From Alphaproteobacteria bacterium (GTDB lineage Bacteria > Pseudomonadota > Alphaproteobacteria > Rhizobiales > Xanthobacteraceae), in NCBI GenBank assembly GCA_005884465.1, contig VAZH01000230.1:1-5264 (forward strand): a DNA stretch of 5,264 nt, given 5' to 3'. Below, piece by piece: positions 1-5,264 of this stretch. Every line of letters begins with the position of its first letter. The stretch's first letter is position 1. A model generated the notes under the pieces. The model saw nothing but the letters and a program-made list of their open reading frames with translations. It was not told the origin of the DNA and searched no databases. Made by a program: the position numbers and the translations under genes.

Positions 1-54
1 GGCGGTCCCCCTAGAGGTACACGACCCCGGTCAGAACGGGAGACGGCTGAAAGA

Positions 55-109
55 GTCCCAAACGGCAGTGCCGGGCGACCATCCGGCTAGTACATCCCGG
101 CATTGGGAC
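55..109. repeat. Interrupted inverted repeat (possible hairpin or two-part operator)
   Basis: GTCCCAA at 55-61 pairs with TTGGGAC at 103-109, and TGCCGGG at 69-75 pairs with CCCGGCA at 96-102. The right-hand arms are contiguous, while the left-hand arms are separated by seven bases (62-68), so the structure would be a 14-bp stem with a one-sided bulge and a 20-base loop. A smaller competing hairpin (CGGC at 63-66 with GCCG at 70-73) shares the left arm. It is far from the first gene (about 380 bases), so it could belong to the end of an upstream transcript or to a distant operator. No T-run follows on the + strand. Confidence 0.4.
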
Positions 110-222
110 CCTTGCCAAACCCATATCGAGCCCCCTGATTGACCGAATTGGCTGGTCCGGCCTTGGGTTAGGCGGGGATATCAGAATGATTGGGCTCCCC
201 TGGAGAGCCGATCCTGCCGATC

Positions 223-241
223 TGCCATAGTCAGTATGGCA
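223..241. promoter_or_regulatory. Perfect 19-bp dyad, candidate operator
   Basis: TGCCATA at 223-229 and TATGGCA at 235-241 are perfect reverse complements separated by the five bases GTCAG. Two 7-bp half sites about 12 bp centre to centre is the usual geometry for a dimeric helix-turn-helix regulator binding adjacent major grooves. It lies about 250 bp before the first start codon, between two other dyads. The regulator is not in the window and I cannot assign the half site to a specific family. Chance occurrence of one 7-bp dyad in 488 bp is possible, so this is a candidate only. Confidence 0.4.
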
Positions 242-368
242 TTTACTCCCCCTCGGGTGATGGTCCCCAACTCAAATACGCAAGTAATTTCATCGCTTTC
301 GCTTATCCGAGCATTTGGGTTTCGCGGCTGATCTTCCTCGACAACGGCTCGGACTTTTGCAACCCTAA

Positions 369-391
369 CTGTGATCACACAGAGATCACAG
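369..391. promoter_or_regulatory. Dyad with 8-bp arms plus GATCACA direct repeat, candidate regulator site
   Basis: CTGTGATC at 369-376 and GATCACAG at 384-391 are exact reverse complements around a 7-base spacer. The left half also contains the self-complementary decamer TGTGATCACA (370-379). GATCACA therefore occurs twice in the same direction, at 373-379 and 384-390, spaced 11 bp, close to one helical turn. It sits about 98 bp upstream of the binding-protein start, a plausible position for an activator or repressor. The half sites resemble the TGTGA/TCACA halves of CRP/FNR-family sites, but the spacing between outer halves is 11 rather than 6, so a standard CRP site is not claimed. Confidence 0.45.
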
Positions 392-488
392 CAAGCGGCA
401 CAAAGCGGTTCATGATTGAACAGTGCGGCGCTTGCCGAAAGAACAAATGGCGGCAGCCAAGGCGGCCGCACTAGGGAGATGAAGGCTG

Positions 489-1745
489 ATGTCCAACAAT
501 AATCAATTCACGCGCCGTAGCCTGTTGAAGACCGCCGGCAGCTTTGCGCTGGTGTCAGGAATTTCCGCGCCAGCGATTTTGCGGGCGCAAACCACCGACG
601 TCATCAAGATCGGCCATTTGACGCCACGCACCGGTTTCCTCGGACCGCTCGGCGAATATGCCGTGATGGCCGCCGACCTTGCGGTGGAAGAGATCAATGC
701 CGCGGGCGGCATGGCGGGTCGCAAGGTCGAGTTATTGAAAGAGGATTCGGTCAATCCGCAGACCGCCTCGACCAAGGCGGAACGCATGATCGAGCGCGAC
801 AAAGTCGCCTGCATCATCGGCGAGATTTCTTCGGCGTCGTGCCTGACCATCGCGCAGGTCGCCTCTCGCACCAAGACCCTGTACATCAACACCGGCGGCA
901 ACTCCGACGCGTTGCGCGGCAAGGATTGCCAGCGCTATATGTTCCACGTGGAGTCGCAGAATTCGATGTACGTGAAGACCGTCGGCCGCTCGCTCCTGCG
1001 CGATGGCCTGGTCAAGGGCAAGAAGTGGTATTCGCTGACGGCGGACTACGCGTTCGGCCATGACCTCTTGAAGGTTTCAAAACGCTTCATGGAAGCAAAT
1101 GGAGGCCAGTTCGCCGGCGACGATCTGGTGCCGACCGACGCTGCCGATTTCTCCGCCTACTTGCTGAAGATCCGCGAGGCCAAACCCGACCTAGTCGCGA
1201 TCAATCTCGCCGGCAACCAAACCACCAATTTCCTCAAGCAATATGCCGAGTTCGGCCTCACCATCCCGGTCGGCGGGTTCGGCTTCGACACCGCGTTGGC
1301 CTGGGCGGCAGGCAAGGGCAACTTCGTCGGCACCTGGCCGGTTGTCTGGCATCACCTGATCGACACCCCCGGCAGCAAGGCGTTCGTGGCGGCCTTCACC
1401 AAGAAATACAACAAGCCGCCGGAGAACCAGGCCTGGGGTGATTACATCTCCATGAAGATCGTGGCGCAGACCATCAACGAACTGAAATCATTGGAATCGT
1501 CGAAGATTATCGAGCATTTCGAGAAGGGTGCGAAGTTCGATCTTCTCAAGACCCGGCCCGGCTACTTCCGCGGTTCGGATCATCAATTAATGCACGAAAT
1601 GTATGCGGTCACAGCGCTGCCCGCCGACAAGATCAAGAACCAGTGGGACATCTTCTCCTCCAGCCCGGCGGTCCCGGGTCCCACCGAAGACCTCGAAGTG
1701 ATCGCCGCCACCAAAGAGGAGAACAGCTGCACGTTCCCGAGCTGA
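489..1745 (+). CDS. Tat-exported periplasmic substrate-binding protein, Liv/HAAT family
   Basis: This 418-residue protein would bind a small organic ligand in the periplasm and pass it to the permease encoded downstream. The N-terminus is a twin-arginine signal: TRRSLLK with Arg9-Arg10, a hydrophobic stretch about 14-30, and a likely cut after Ala33 (LRA|Q). The mature part has the type I periplasmic-binding (Periplas_BP_6-like) pattern: IKIGHLTPRTG at 39-49 opening lobe 1, a GEISSAS loop (111-117) in the usual ligand-contact region, and PDLVAINLAG (233-242) in lobe 2. Length is normal for the family. The ATG at 489 is preceded by AGGGAGA at 473-479, nine bases away, and is the start that includes the signal. 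Cysteines are at 108, 118, 147 and 414; the last lies in a C-terminal tail (ENSCTFPS), so disulfides are possible. The ligand is unknown; the Liv label is by family only. Confidence 0.93.
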   Translation: MSNNNQFTRRSLLKTAGSFALVSGISAPAILRAQTTDVIKIGHLTPRTGFLGPLGEYAVMAADLAVEEINAAGGMAGRKVELLKEDSVNPQTASTKAERMIERDKVACIIGEISSASCLTIAQVASRTKTLYINTGGNSDALRGKDCQRYMFHVESQNSMYVKTVGRSLLRDGLVKGKKWYSLTADYAFGHDLLKVSKRFMEANGGQFAGDDLVPTDAADFSAYLLKIREAKPDLVAINLAGNQTTNFLKQYAEFGLTIPVGGFGFDTALAWAAGKGNFVGTWPVVWHHLIDTPGSKAFVAAFTKKYNKPPENQAWGDYISMKIVAQTINELKSLESSKIIEHFEKGAKFDLLKTRPGYFRGSDHQLMHEMYAVTALPADKIKNQWDIFSSSPAVPGPTEDLEVIAATKEENSCTFPS

Positions 1746-1755
1746 CGAACGGATA

Positions 1756-1789
1756 TTGGCGTCTCTCCGGAGTTCCGGAGAGACGCCAA
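1756..1789 (+). promoter_or_regulatory. Perfect 15-bp intercistronic stem-loop
   Basis: TTGGCGTCTCTCCGG (1756-1770) is exactly reverse-complementary to CCGGAGAGACGCCAA (1775-1789), with the four-base loop AGTT. It begins 11 bases after the stop codon of the binding-protein gene and ends 68 bases before the permease start. No run of T follows the stem (next bases are CTCTCCATCC), so it does not look like a full Rho-independent terminator. In many binding-protein transporter operons, such as malE-malF in E. coli, a hairpin at this position protects the upstream message from 3' decay or ends part of the transcripts, giving an excess of binding protein. I infer that role here. Confidence 0.75.
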
Positions 1790-1845
1790 CTCTCCATCCT
1801 GTTCGCAAACCTCCCTGGCGCGCAGCCGGCGCATATACCAGCAGC

Positions 1846-1849
1846 GGGA
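1846..1849 (+). promoter_or_regulatory. Ribosome binding site that sets the LivH start
   Basis: GGGA at 1846-1849 lies eight bases before the ATG at 1858. The frame is open back to a TTG at 1756, but that TTG is inside the left arm of the 15-bp hairpin, has no ribosome binding site, and would add 34 residues rich in Arg, Ser and Pro that do not resemble a LivH N-terminus. The ATG at 1858 gives the usual LivH length, so it is preferred. A GTG directly before it (1855) is a minor alternative. Confidence 0.6.
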
Positions 1850-1857
1850 CCAAAGTG

Positions 1858-2736
1858 ATGTCCGCCGTGTTATTAGCCCAGCAAATCCTCAACGGCCTGC
1901 TCGACGGCGTATACTATCTGCTGATCGCGCTTGGCCTGTCGCTGATCTTCTCGCTCGGCGGCATTGTCAATCTCGCGCACGGCGCGTTCTACGCAATCGG
2001 CGCCTATCTCACGCTGGTGCTGTCGCCCTATCTCGGCTTCGGCGGGTCATTCGTGGCGGCGCCGGTCGTGGTGGCACTGCTCGGCGTGGTGATCGAGCGC
2101 ACCTTGTTCAGCCGTTTCTATCGCTCCGATCCGATCCTTTCGCTGCTGATGACATTCGGCCTTGCCATGGTGGCCGAGCAGGCTCTTCGAATGATCTTCG
2201 GCGCACCGCCCTTATCCTACTCGATTCCGCAATGGCTGCGCGGACAGGTCGCGATGGGCAGCTTCATCTATTCGTTTTATCGCGTGGTACTGCTTGGCAT
2301 TGCAGCGACTTGCATCGCCGGCCTGTGGCTGCTTCTGCAAAAGACTTCCTTCGGCCGCGTGGTCCGCGCCGGCGTCCAAAATCCAGACATGGTCGGTGCG
2401 CTCGGCATTTCGTTGCAACCCTATATGTCTGCGGTTGCAGCGCTCGGCATCGGGCTCGCAGGCCTCGCCGGCGTGCTGCTGGCGCCGATCTATTCCATCC
2501 ATCCCGCGATGGGCCAGGAGATCATCACTCCGGCGTTCGTGGTCGTGGTCATCGGGGGCCTTGGATCGTTCTGGGGCGTGGTTGCGGCAGCATTGCTGGT
2601 CGGCCTCGTCAAAGGCGTAATGGTTGGGATCGGCTATTCCGCAGCCTCCACCGCAGCGATCTATCTGTTGATGCTGCTGGTATTGCTGTTCCGGCCACGC
2701 GGCCTATTCGGCGAACGCATCACACGGTTCGAGTAA
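1858..2736 (+). CDS. livH: LivH-type inner-membrane permease of the ABC importer
   Basis: A 292-residue, very hydrophobic protein of normal LivH length with roughly eight membrane segments. It would form one half of the transport channel, with the LivM domain of the next gene as the other half. LivH-type features in order: LNGLLDGVYYLLIALGLSLI (11-30), the conserved GGIVNLAHGAFYAIGAY (34-50), the cytoplasmic coupling loop SFGRVVRAGVQNPDMVGALGI (about 164-184, contacting an ATPase), FVVVVIGGLGSFWG (227-240) and the C-terminal FRPRGLFGE (278-286). The coupling loop has Gln-Asn-Pro-Asp where relatives often carry acidic residues; whether this matters is unknown. The stop codon is part of the TAAGG that serves the next gene's translation start, so the two are probably translationally coupled. 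The assignment as LivH rather than LivM rests on gene order, length and motifs. Confidence 0.93.
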   Translation: MSAVLLAQQILNGLLDGVYYLLIALGLSLIFSLGGIVNLAHGAFYAIGAYLTLVLSPYLGFGGSFVAAPVVVALLGVVIERTLFSRFYRSDPILSLLMTFGLAMVAEQALRMIFGAPPLSYSIPQWLRGQVAMGSFIYSFYRVVLLGIAATCIAGLWLLLQKTSFGRVVRAGVQNPDMVGALGISLQPYMSAVAALGIGLAGLAGVLLAPIYSIHPAMGQEIITPAFVVVVIGGLGSFWGVVAAALLVGLVKGVMVGIGYSAASTAAIYLLMLLVLLFRPRGLFGERITRFE

Positions 2737-2746
2737 GGCGCTGGAA

Positions 2747-5264
2747 ATGTTGAAGCACCTGCCAGTTCCGCTATTGATCGCCGCCCTCGGACTTCTCGTG
2801 CTGCCGCCGGTGCTGCTCGCGCTTGGCTTGACCATGACCTCGGCCACCGAGGTCGTCACTTACGCGCTGGCCTGTATGGCGCTGAACATTCTGGTCGGCC
2901 ATACCGGCCTTGTGTCTTTCGGCCATGGCGCGTGGTTCGGCCTTGCCGCCTATGCCGCCGCCCTGCTGCAGCGCAACTGGATGCACGATTCGTTTTTCGG
3001 CCCGACCCTTGTCGGCGTCCTGAGCGTAACCGTGATCGCCGCTGCGTTCGGATTCCTAATCCTTCGACGGCGCGGTGTCTATTTCTCGCTGCTGACGTTG
3101 GCTCTGGCGGCGATGCTATACGCGGTGTCATTTCGCTGGACCGAAGTCACCGGCGGCGAAAACGGCCTCGGCGGTATCACACGGCCGACGCTGTTCGGCT
3201 TCAATCTGGAATCCTCCACAAATTACTACTGGTTTGTCGCAATAATTGCGTTCGCAGCGCTGATCCTGCTATGGCGATTCCATAACTCGACGGTCGGTAG
3301 CGTGCTGGTAGCGATTCGCGAGAACGAGCAGCGCGCCCGTTTTCTCGGCTATCCGACCAACCGCTACAAACTCGCCGCCTTCGTTCTGTCCGCAGGGATC
3401 ACCGGACTTGCCGGCATCCTGCTGCTTTATCAAAACCGCATGACCTCCGCCGATCCGATCTCGGTCTCGTTCTCCGGTGATCTGCTGGCGATGGTCGTGA
3501 TCGGCGGAATGCGCAGTTTCCTGGGCCCCGCGCTCGGCGCGCTGTTCTTCATCCTGTTCCGCGAATTTCTGGGTATTTATACCGAGAACTGGCTGTTCTG
3601 GTTCGGTCTGGTATTCGTCGGCTTCATCGTGTTTTCACCGACCGGCCTGATCGGTGTCGGCGAGCGGCTGATAGCGCCGTTTCGCAAGAAGACAACAGAA
3701 GATGCCGCAATGTCGGCGCGCCGCATCGAACTCTTGCCGCTGCCAGAATTTTTGCGGCCCAAATCTCACATCCACGGACCGGTGCTTGCCGCACGCCACA
3801 TCGTCAAGAGTTTTGGGGGGATCAAGGCCGTTCAGGGCATTGATATCTCCATCTCAGACCGCACGCTACATGCGTTGATCGGCCCAAATGGCGCCGGCAA
3901 GACCACGGCGTTCAATCTCTTGTCGGGTATGTATCAACCTGACGAGGGCACGGTATCCCTGATGGGCCAGCCGATCGCCGGACATACACCGGAGGAGATC
4001 GCCGGAGCAGGCATCGGCCGCTCGTTCCAAATTACCAACCTTTTTCCGGCGCTCAGCGTTGGCGAAAACATCCGTCTCGCCGTGCAGGCGCGGCATCCGC
4101 GCCGCTTCGATCCTGTCACCAATGCCCTGTCGATCGACGCGATCAATGCCGAAACCGACGCTACCATCCGCTATCTCGGTCTCGCGGGCATTGAAAAGGC
4201 CGAAGCGGGCAACTTGTCCTATGGTGGCCAACGCCTTCTCGACATGGGCGTGGCGCTCGCCACCGCACCGCGCGTGCTGCTGCTGGACGAACCGCTGGCG
4301 GGGCTTGCCGCGGCGGAGCGCGAGCGGATCGGTGCCATTATCAAGCGCATCTCGTCGGATTTGCCAGTGCTGCTGGTCGAGCACGACATCGACCGGGTGT
4401 TTCAGCTGGCGGATCATATCACGGTCATGAACGAAGGCCGGGTCCTGCTCGACGGCACCGTCGACGAAGCTCGAGCCAGTGCAAAGGTGCAGGAAGTCTA
4501 TATCGGTTCCGGCGCCACCGAGGTTGCCGCGCGCCCGCGAGAAACCGCCGCCCGTGTCAACGCGTTGCTGACGGTCAACAGTATCGACACCTTCTACGGC
4601 AAGAGCCACATTCTCAACGATGTCAATTTCACGCTGCACGAGAACGAGATCATGGCGCTGCTGGGTCGCAACGGCGCCGGCAAGTCAACCCTACTGAAAA
4701 CGCTGATCGGCATCGCGCCAGCGTCGCACGGATCGATCAGACTCTCCGACAGCGAGCTTATCGGCAATTCGTCGGCGCAGAATGCGCGGCTCGGGATCGG
4801 CTACGTGCCACAGGGCCGCGGTCTGTTCGCGGGCATGAGCGTCGAGCAGAATCTTGAACTTGGTGGGCTGAAGCGCCAAACCGGCAATGGCGTGCATTGG
4901 ACTCGGGAGCGCATCTACGAATATTTCCCGCGGATTCGAGAGCGGCTCGACAGCCCAGCGGATTATCTCTCGGGCGGCGAACAGCAGATGGTTGCGGTGG
5001 CCCGCGCGCTTTCGGGCGACGTGCGGGTATTGCTGCTCGATGAGCCCTTCGAAGGCCTCGCCCCAACCATCGTAGAGCAGTTGTTCGAAACCTTCGACCG
5101 GCTGCGTAGGGAAATCGCGATCATCATCGTCGATCACCATCTCGATCTGGCGTTAGCGCTGTCTGATACCACGGTAGCGCTGGAGCGCGGCCGGGTGATC
5201 CACCAAGGGCCGTCCAAAGACTTGCGCCACGATCTCGACCTGCGCCGCAAGGTGCTCTGGCTGT
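2747..5264 (+). CDS. LivM-LivG-LivF triple fusion: permease plus two ATPase domains (partial, runs off the right edge)
   Basis: One frame stays open for 839 codons to the window end. Residues 1 to about 312 are a LivM-type permease: GHTGLVSFGHGAWFGLAAYA (51-70), the RRRGVYFSLLTLAL stretch (107-120), and the coupling loop RENEQRARFLGYPTNRYKLA (191-210). After a polar linker (313-345) comes a LivG-type ATPase (346-587), a short linker (588-605), and a LivF-type ATPase (606 to end). The permease C-terminus is normally cytoplasmic, so fusion to ATPases fits the topology. The start is ATG 2747 with AAGG at 2735-2738 overlapping the livH stop, a 10-base gap. The C-terminus (RRKVLWL) looks like the end of a LivF protein, so only a few codons are probably missing. 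With LivH it supplies a complete importer core. A single read frame through both junctions, with all ATPase motifs intact, argues against a sequencing-error fusion. Substrate unknown. Confidence 0.93.
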   Translation, partial: MLKHLPVPLLIAALGLLVLPPVLLALGLTMTSATEVVTYALACMALNILVGHTGLVSFGHGAWFGLAAYAAALLQRNWMHDSFFGPTLVGVLSVTVIAAAFGFLILRRRGVYFSLLTLALAAMLYAVSFRWTEVTGGENGLGGITRPTLFGFNLESSTNYYWFVAIIAFAALILLWRFHNSTVGSVLVAIRENEQRARFLGYPTNRYKLAAFVLSAGITGLAGILLLYQNRMTSADPISVSFSGDLLAMVVIGGMRSFLGPALGALFFILFREFLGIYTENWLFWFGLVFVGFIVFSPTGLIGVGERLIAPFRKKTTEDAAMSARRIELLPLPEFLRPKSHIHGPVLAARHIVKSFGGIKAVQGIDISISDRTLHALIGPNGAGKTTAFNLLSGMYQPDEGTVSLMGQPIAGHTPEEIAGAGIGRSFQITNLFPALSVGENIRLAVQARHPRRFDPVTNALSIDAINAETDATIRYLGLAGIEKAEAGNLSYGGQRLLDMGVALATAPRVLLLDEPLAGLAAAERERIGAIIKRISSDLPVLLVEHDIDRVFQLADHITVMNEGRVLLDGTVDEARASAKVQEVYIGSGATEVAARPRETAARVNALLTVNSIDTFYGKSHILNDVNFTLHENEIMALLGRNGAGKSTLLKTLIGIAPASHGSIRLSDSELIGNSSAQNARLGIGYVPQGRGLFAGMSVEQNLELGGLKRQTGNGVHWTRERIYEYFPRIRERLDSPADYLSGGEQQMVAVARALSGDVRVLLLDEPFEGLAPTIVEQLFETFDRLRREIAIIIVDHHLDLALALSDTTVALERGRVIHQGPSKDLRHDLDLRRKVLWL
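3782..4507 (+). other. LivG-type ATP-binding domain within the fusion (residues 346-587)
   Basis: All nucleotide-binding elements are present: Walker A GPNGAGKT (379-386, Lys385), Q-loop Gln428 in RSFQITNLFP, signature LSYGGQ (490-495), Walker B LLLDEP with Asp514 and catalytic Glu515, and switch His546 in VEHD. The extended segment between Q-loop and signature is typical of LivG rather than LivF, as is the closing VQEVYIG (581-587). The helix after the signature reads RLLDMGVALA where LivG proteins usually have an R..LEIARAL pattern, a mild divergence. ATG 3710 in the preceding linker (Met322), with AGAAGA at 3697-3702, could in principle start a free LivG-LivF protein. Confidence 0.9.
4562..5263 (+). 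other. LivF-type ATP-binding domain within the fusion (residues 606-839, C-terminus cut)
   Basis: Motifs in order: FYGKSHIL (616-623), Walker A GRNGAGKS (640-647, Lys646), Q-loop Gln689 in YVPQGRGLF, signature LSGGEQQMVAVARAL (741-755), Walker B LLLDEP with Asp765 and Glu766, and GLAPT after it. The YVPQ(G/E)RGLF and DEP..GLAP patterns are characteristic of LivF. The switch position reads IVDHH, with His797 replacing the glutamine usual in LivF (VEQN). No in-frame ATG or GTG lies between the end of the LivG-type part and Met636, which sits just before Walker A, so this domain is very unlikely to be made separately. Confidence 0.9.

Larger units (their letters stand above)
1..488. other. Upstream region without a convincing gene; probable control region of the transporter operon
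   Basis: No reading frame here looks like a real protein. Two overlapping antiparallel frames are open (about 190-474 on + from a TTG, 181-471 on - from a GTG), but neither has a good ribosome binding site or a recognisable domain. The left edge does not show the clear end of an upstream gene. What is visible is three dyad-symmetric elements (55-109, 223-241, 369-391), listed separately. I looked for -35/-10 pairs and for a sigma-54 type promoter and found none I would defend. The length of the region and its dyads suggest regulated transcription of the operon, which is inference. Confidence 0.6.

Noticed and set aside
370..390. Standard CRP binding site
   Set aside because: The TGTGA and TCACA halves are present but 11 bases apart rather than the required 6.
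181..471. 96-codon - strand frame antiparallel to the previous one
   Set aside because: GTG start without a ribosome binding site, no recognisable domain, and it lies in the presumed control region.
190..474. 94-codon + strand frame upstream of the binding-protein gene, with CNPNC and CGAC cysteine pairs reminiscent of a zinc ribbon
   Set aside because: It begins at a TTG with no ribosome binding site, spans two of the dyads, and its composition does not resemble the neighbouring genes. The cysteine pairs are probably coincidence; a conserved protein match would change this.
1756..1800. Rho-independent terminator ending the binding-protein transcript
   Set aside because: The stem is excellent but no T-run follows, and the downstream permease genes need the same transcript. 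It is kept as a stem-loop with a probable stability or partial-termination role.
1756..1857. N-terminal extension of LivH from a TTG at 1756
   Set aside because: The TTG is inside a perfect hairpin, lacks a ribosome binding site, and the added 34 residues do not look like a permease N-terminus. ATG 1858 gives the family length.
3866..4639. 257-codon - strand open frame opposite the LivG-type domain
   Set aside because: It is a shadow of the high-GC coding frame on the + strand, which has every ABC ATPase motif. Its own sequence is Arg/Asp/Gly-rich low-information protein.
4691..5140. 149-codon - strand open frame opposite the LivF-type domain
   Set aside because: Shadow of the coding strand; the + strand frame is clearly the ATPase.
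1..5264. CRISPR array, tRNA or rRNA gene, insertion sequence or phage element
   Set aside because: No spaced direct repeats, RNA-gene folds, transposase motifs or terminal repeats were seen; from 489 onward the window is compact operon coding sequence.

Overview
The window carries most of one ABC-transporter operon of the branched-chain amino acid / hydrophobic amino acid and amide type (Liv/HAAT family), all on the + strand. It looks like an alphaproteobacterium of the Bradyrhizobium/Rhodopseudomonas/Nitrobacteraceae kind. The basis is moderately high GC with strong third-position G/C preference, a twin-arginine signal on the Liv-type binding protein, and the general look of the proteins. 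This placement is an inference from style, not a database match.

Layout. Bases 1-488 hold no convincing gene but contain three separate dyad-symmetric elements: an interrupted hairpin at 55-109, a perfect 19-bp operator-shaped dyad at 223-241, and an 8-bp-arm dyad at 369-391. Next comes a Tat-exported periplasmic substrate-binding protein (489-1745). A 112-bp gap with a perfect 15-bp stem-loop (1756-1789) separates it from a LivH-type inner-membrane permease (1858-2736). Ten bases later a single open frame starts at 2747 and runs without a stop to the last base. It encodes, in order, a LivM-type permease, a LivG-type ATPase and a LivF-type ATPase: three normally separate subunits in one polypeptide of at least 839 residues. 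The frame is cut by the window edge, probably only a few codons before its stop.

How it works together. The binding protein would capture a small ligand in the periplasm and deliver it to a membrane channel made of LivH and the LivM domain. The two fused ATPase domains on the cytoplasmic side would power import. One LivH plus one LivM-LivG-LivF chain gives a complete importer core of two membrane domains and two ATPases. The substrate cannot be read from the sequence; 'branched-chain amino acid' is the family name, and amides, urea, aromatic acids or other small organics are equally possible.

The points most worth attention are the triple fusion, a histidine at the H-switch of the LivF-type domain where the family usually has glutamine, the strong intercistronic hairpin, and the dyads upstream of the operon.
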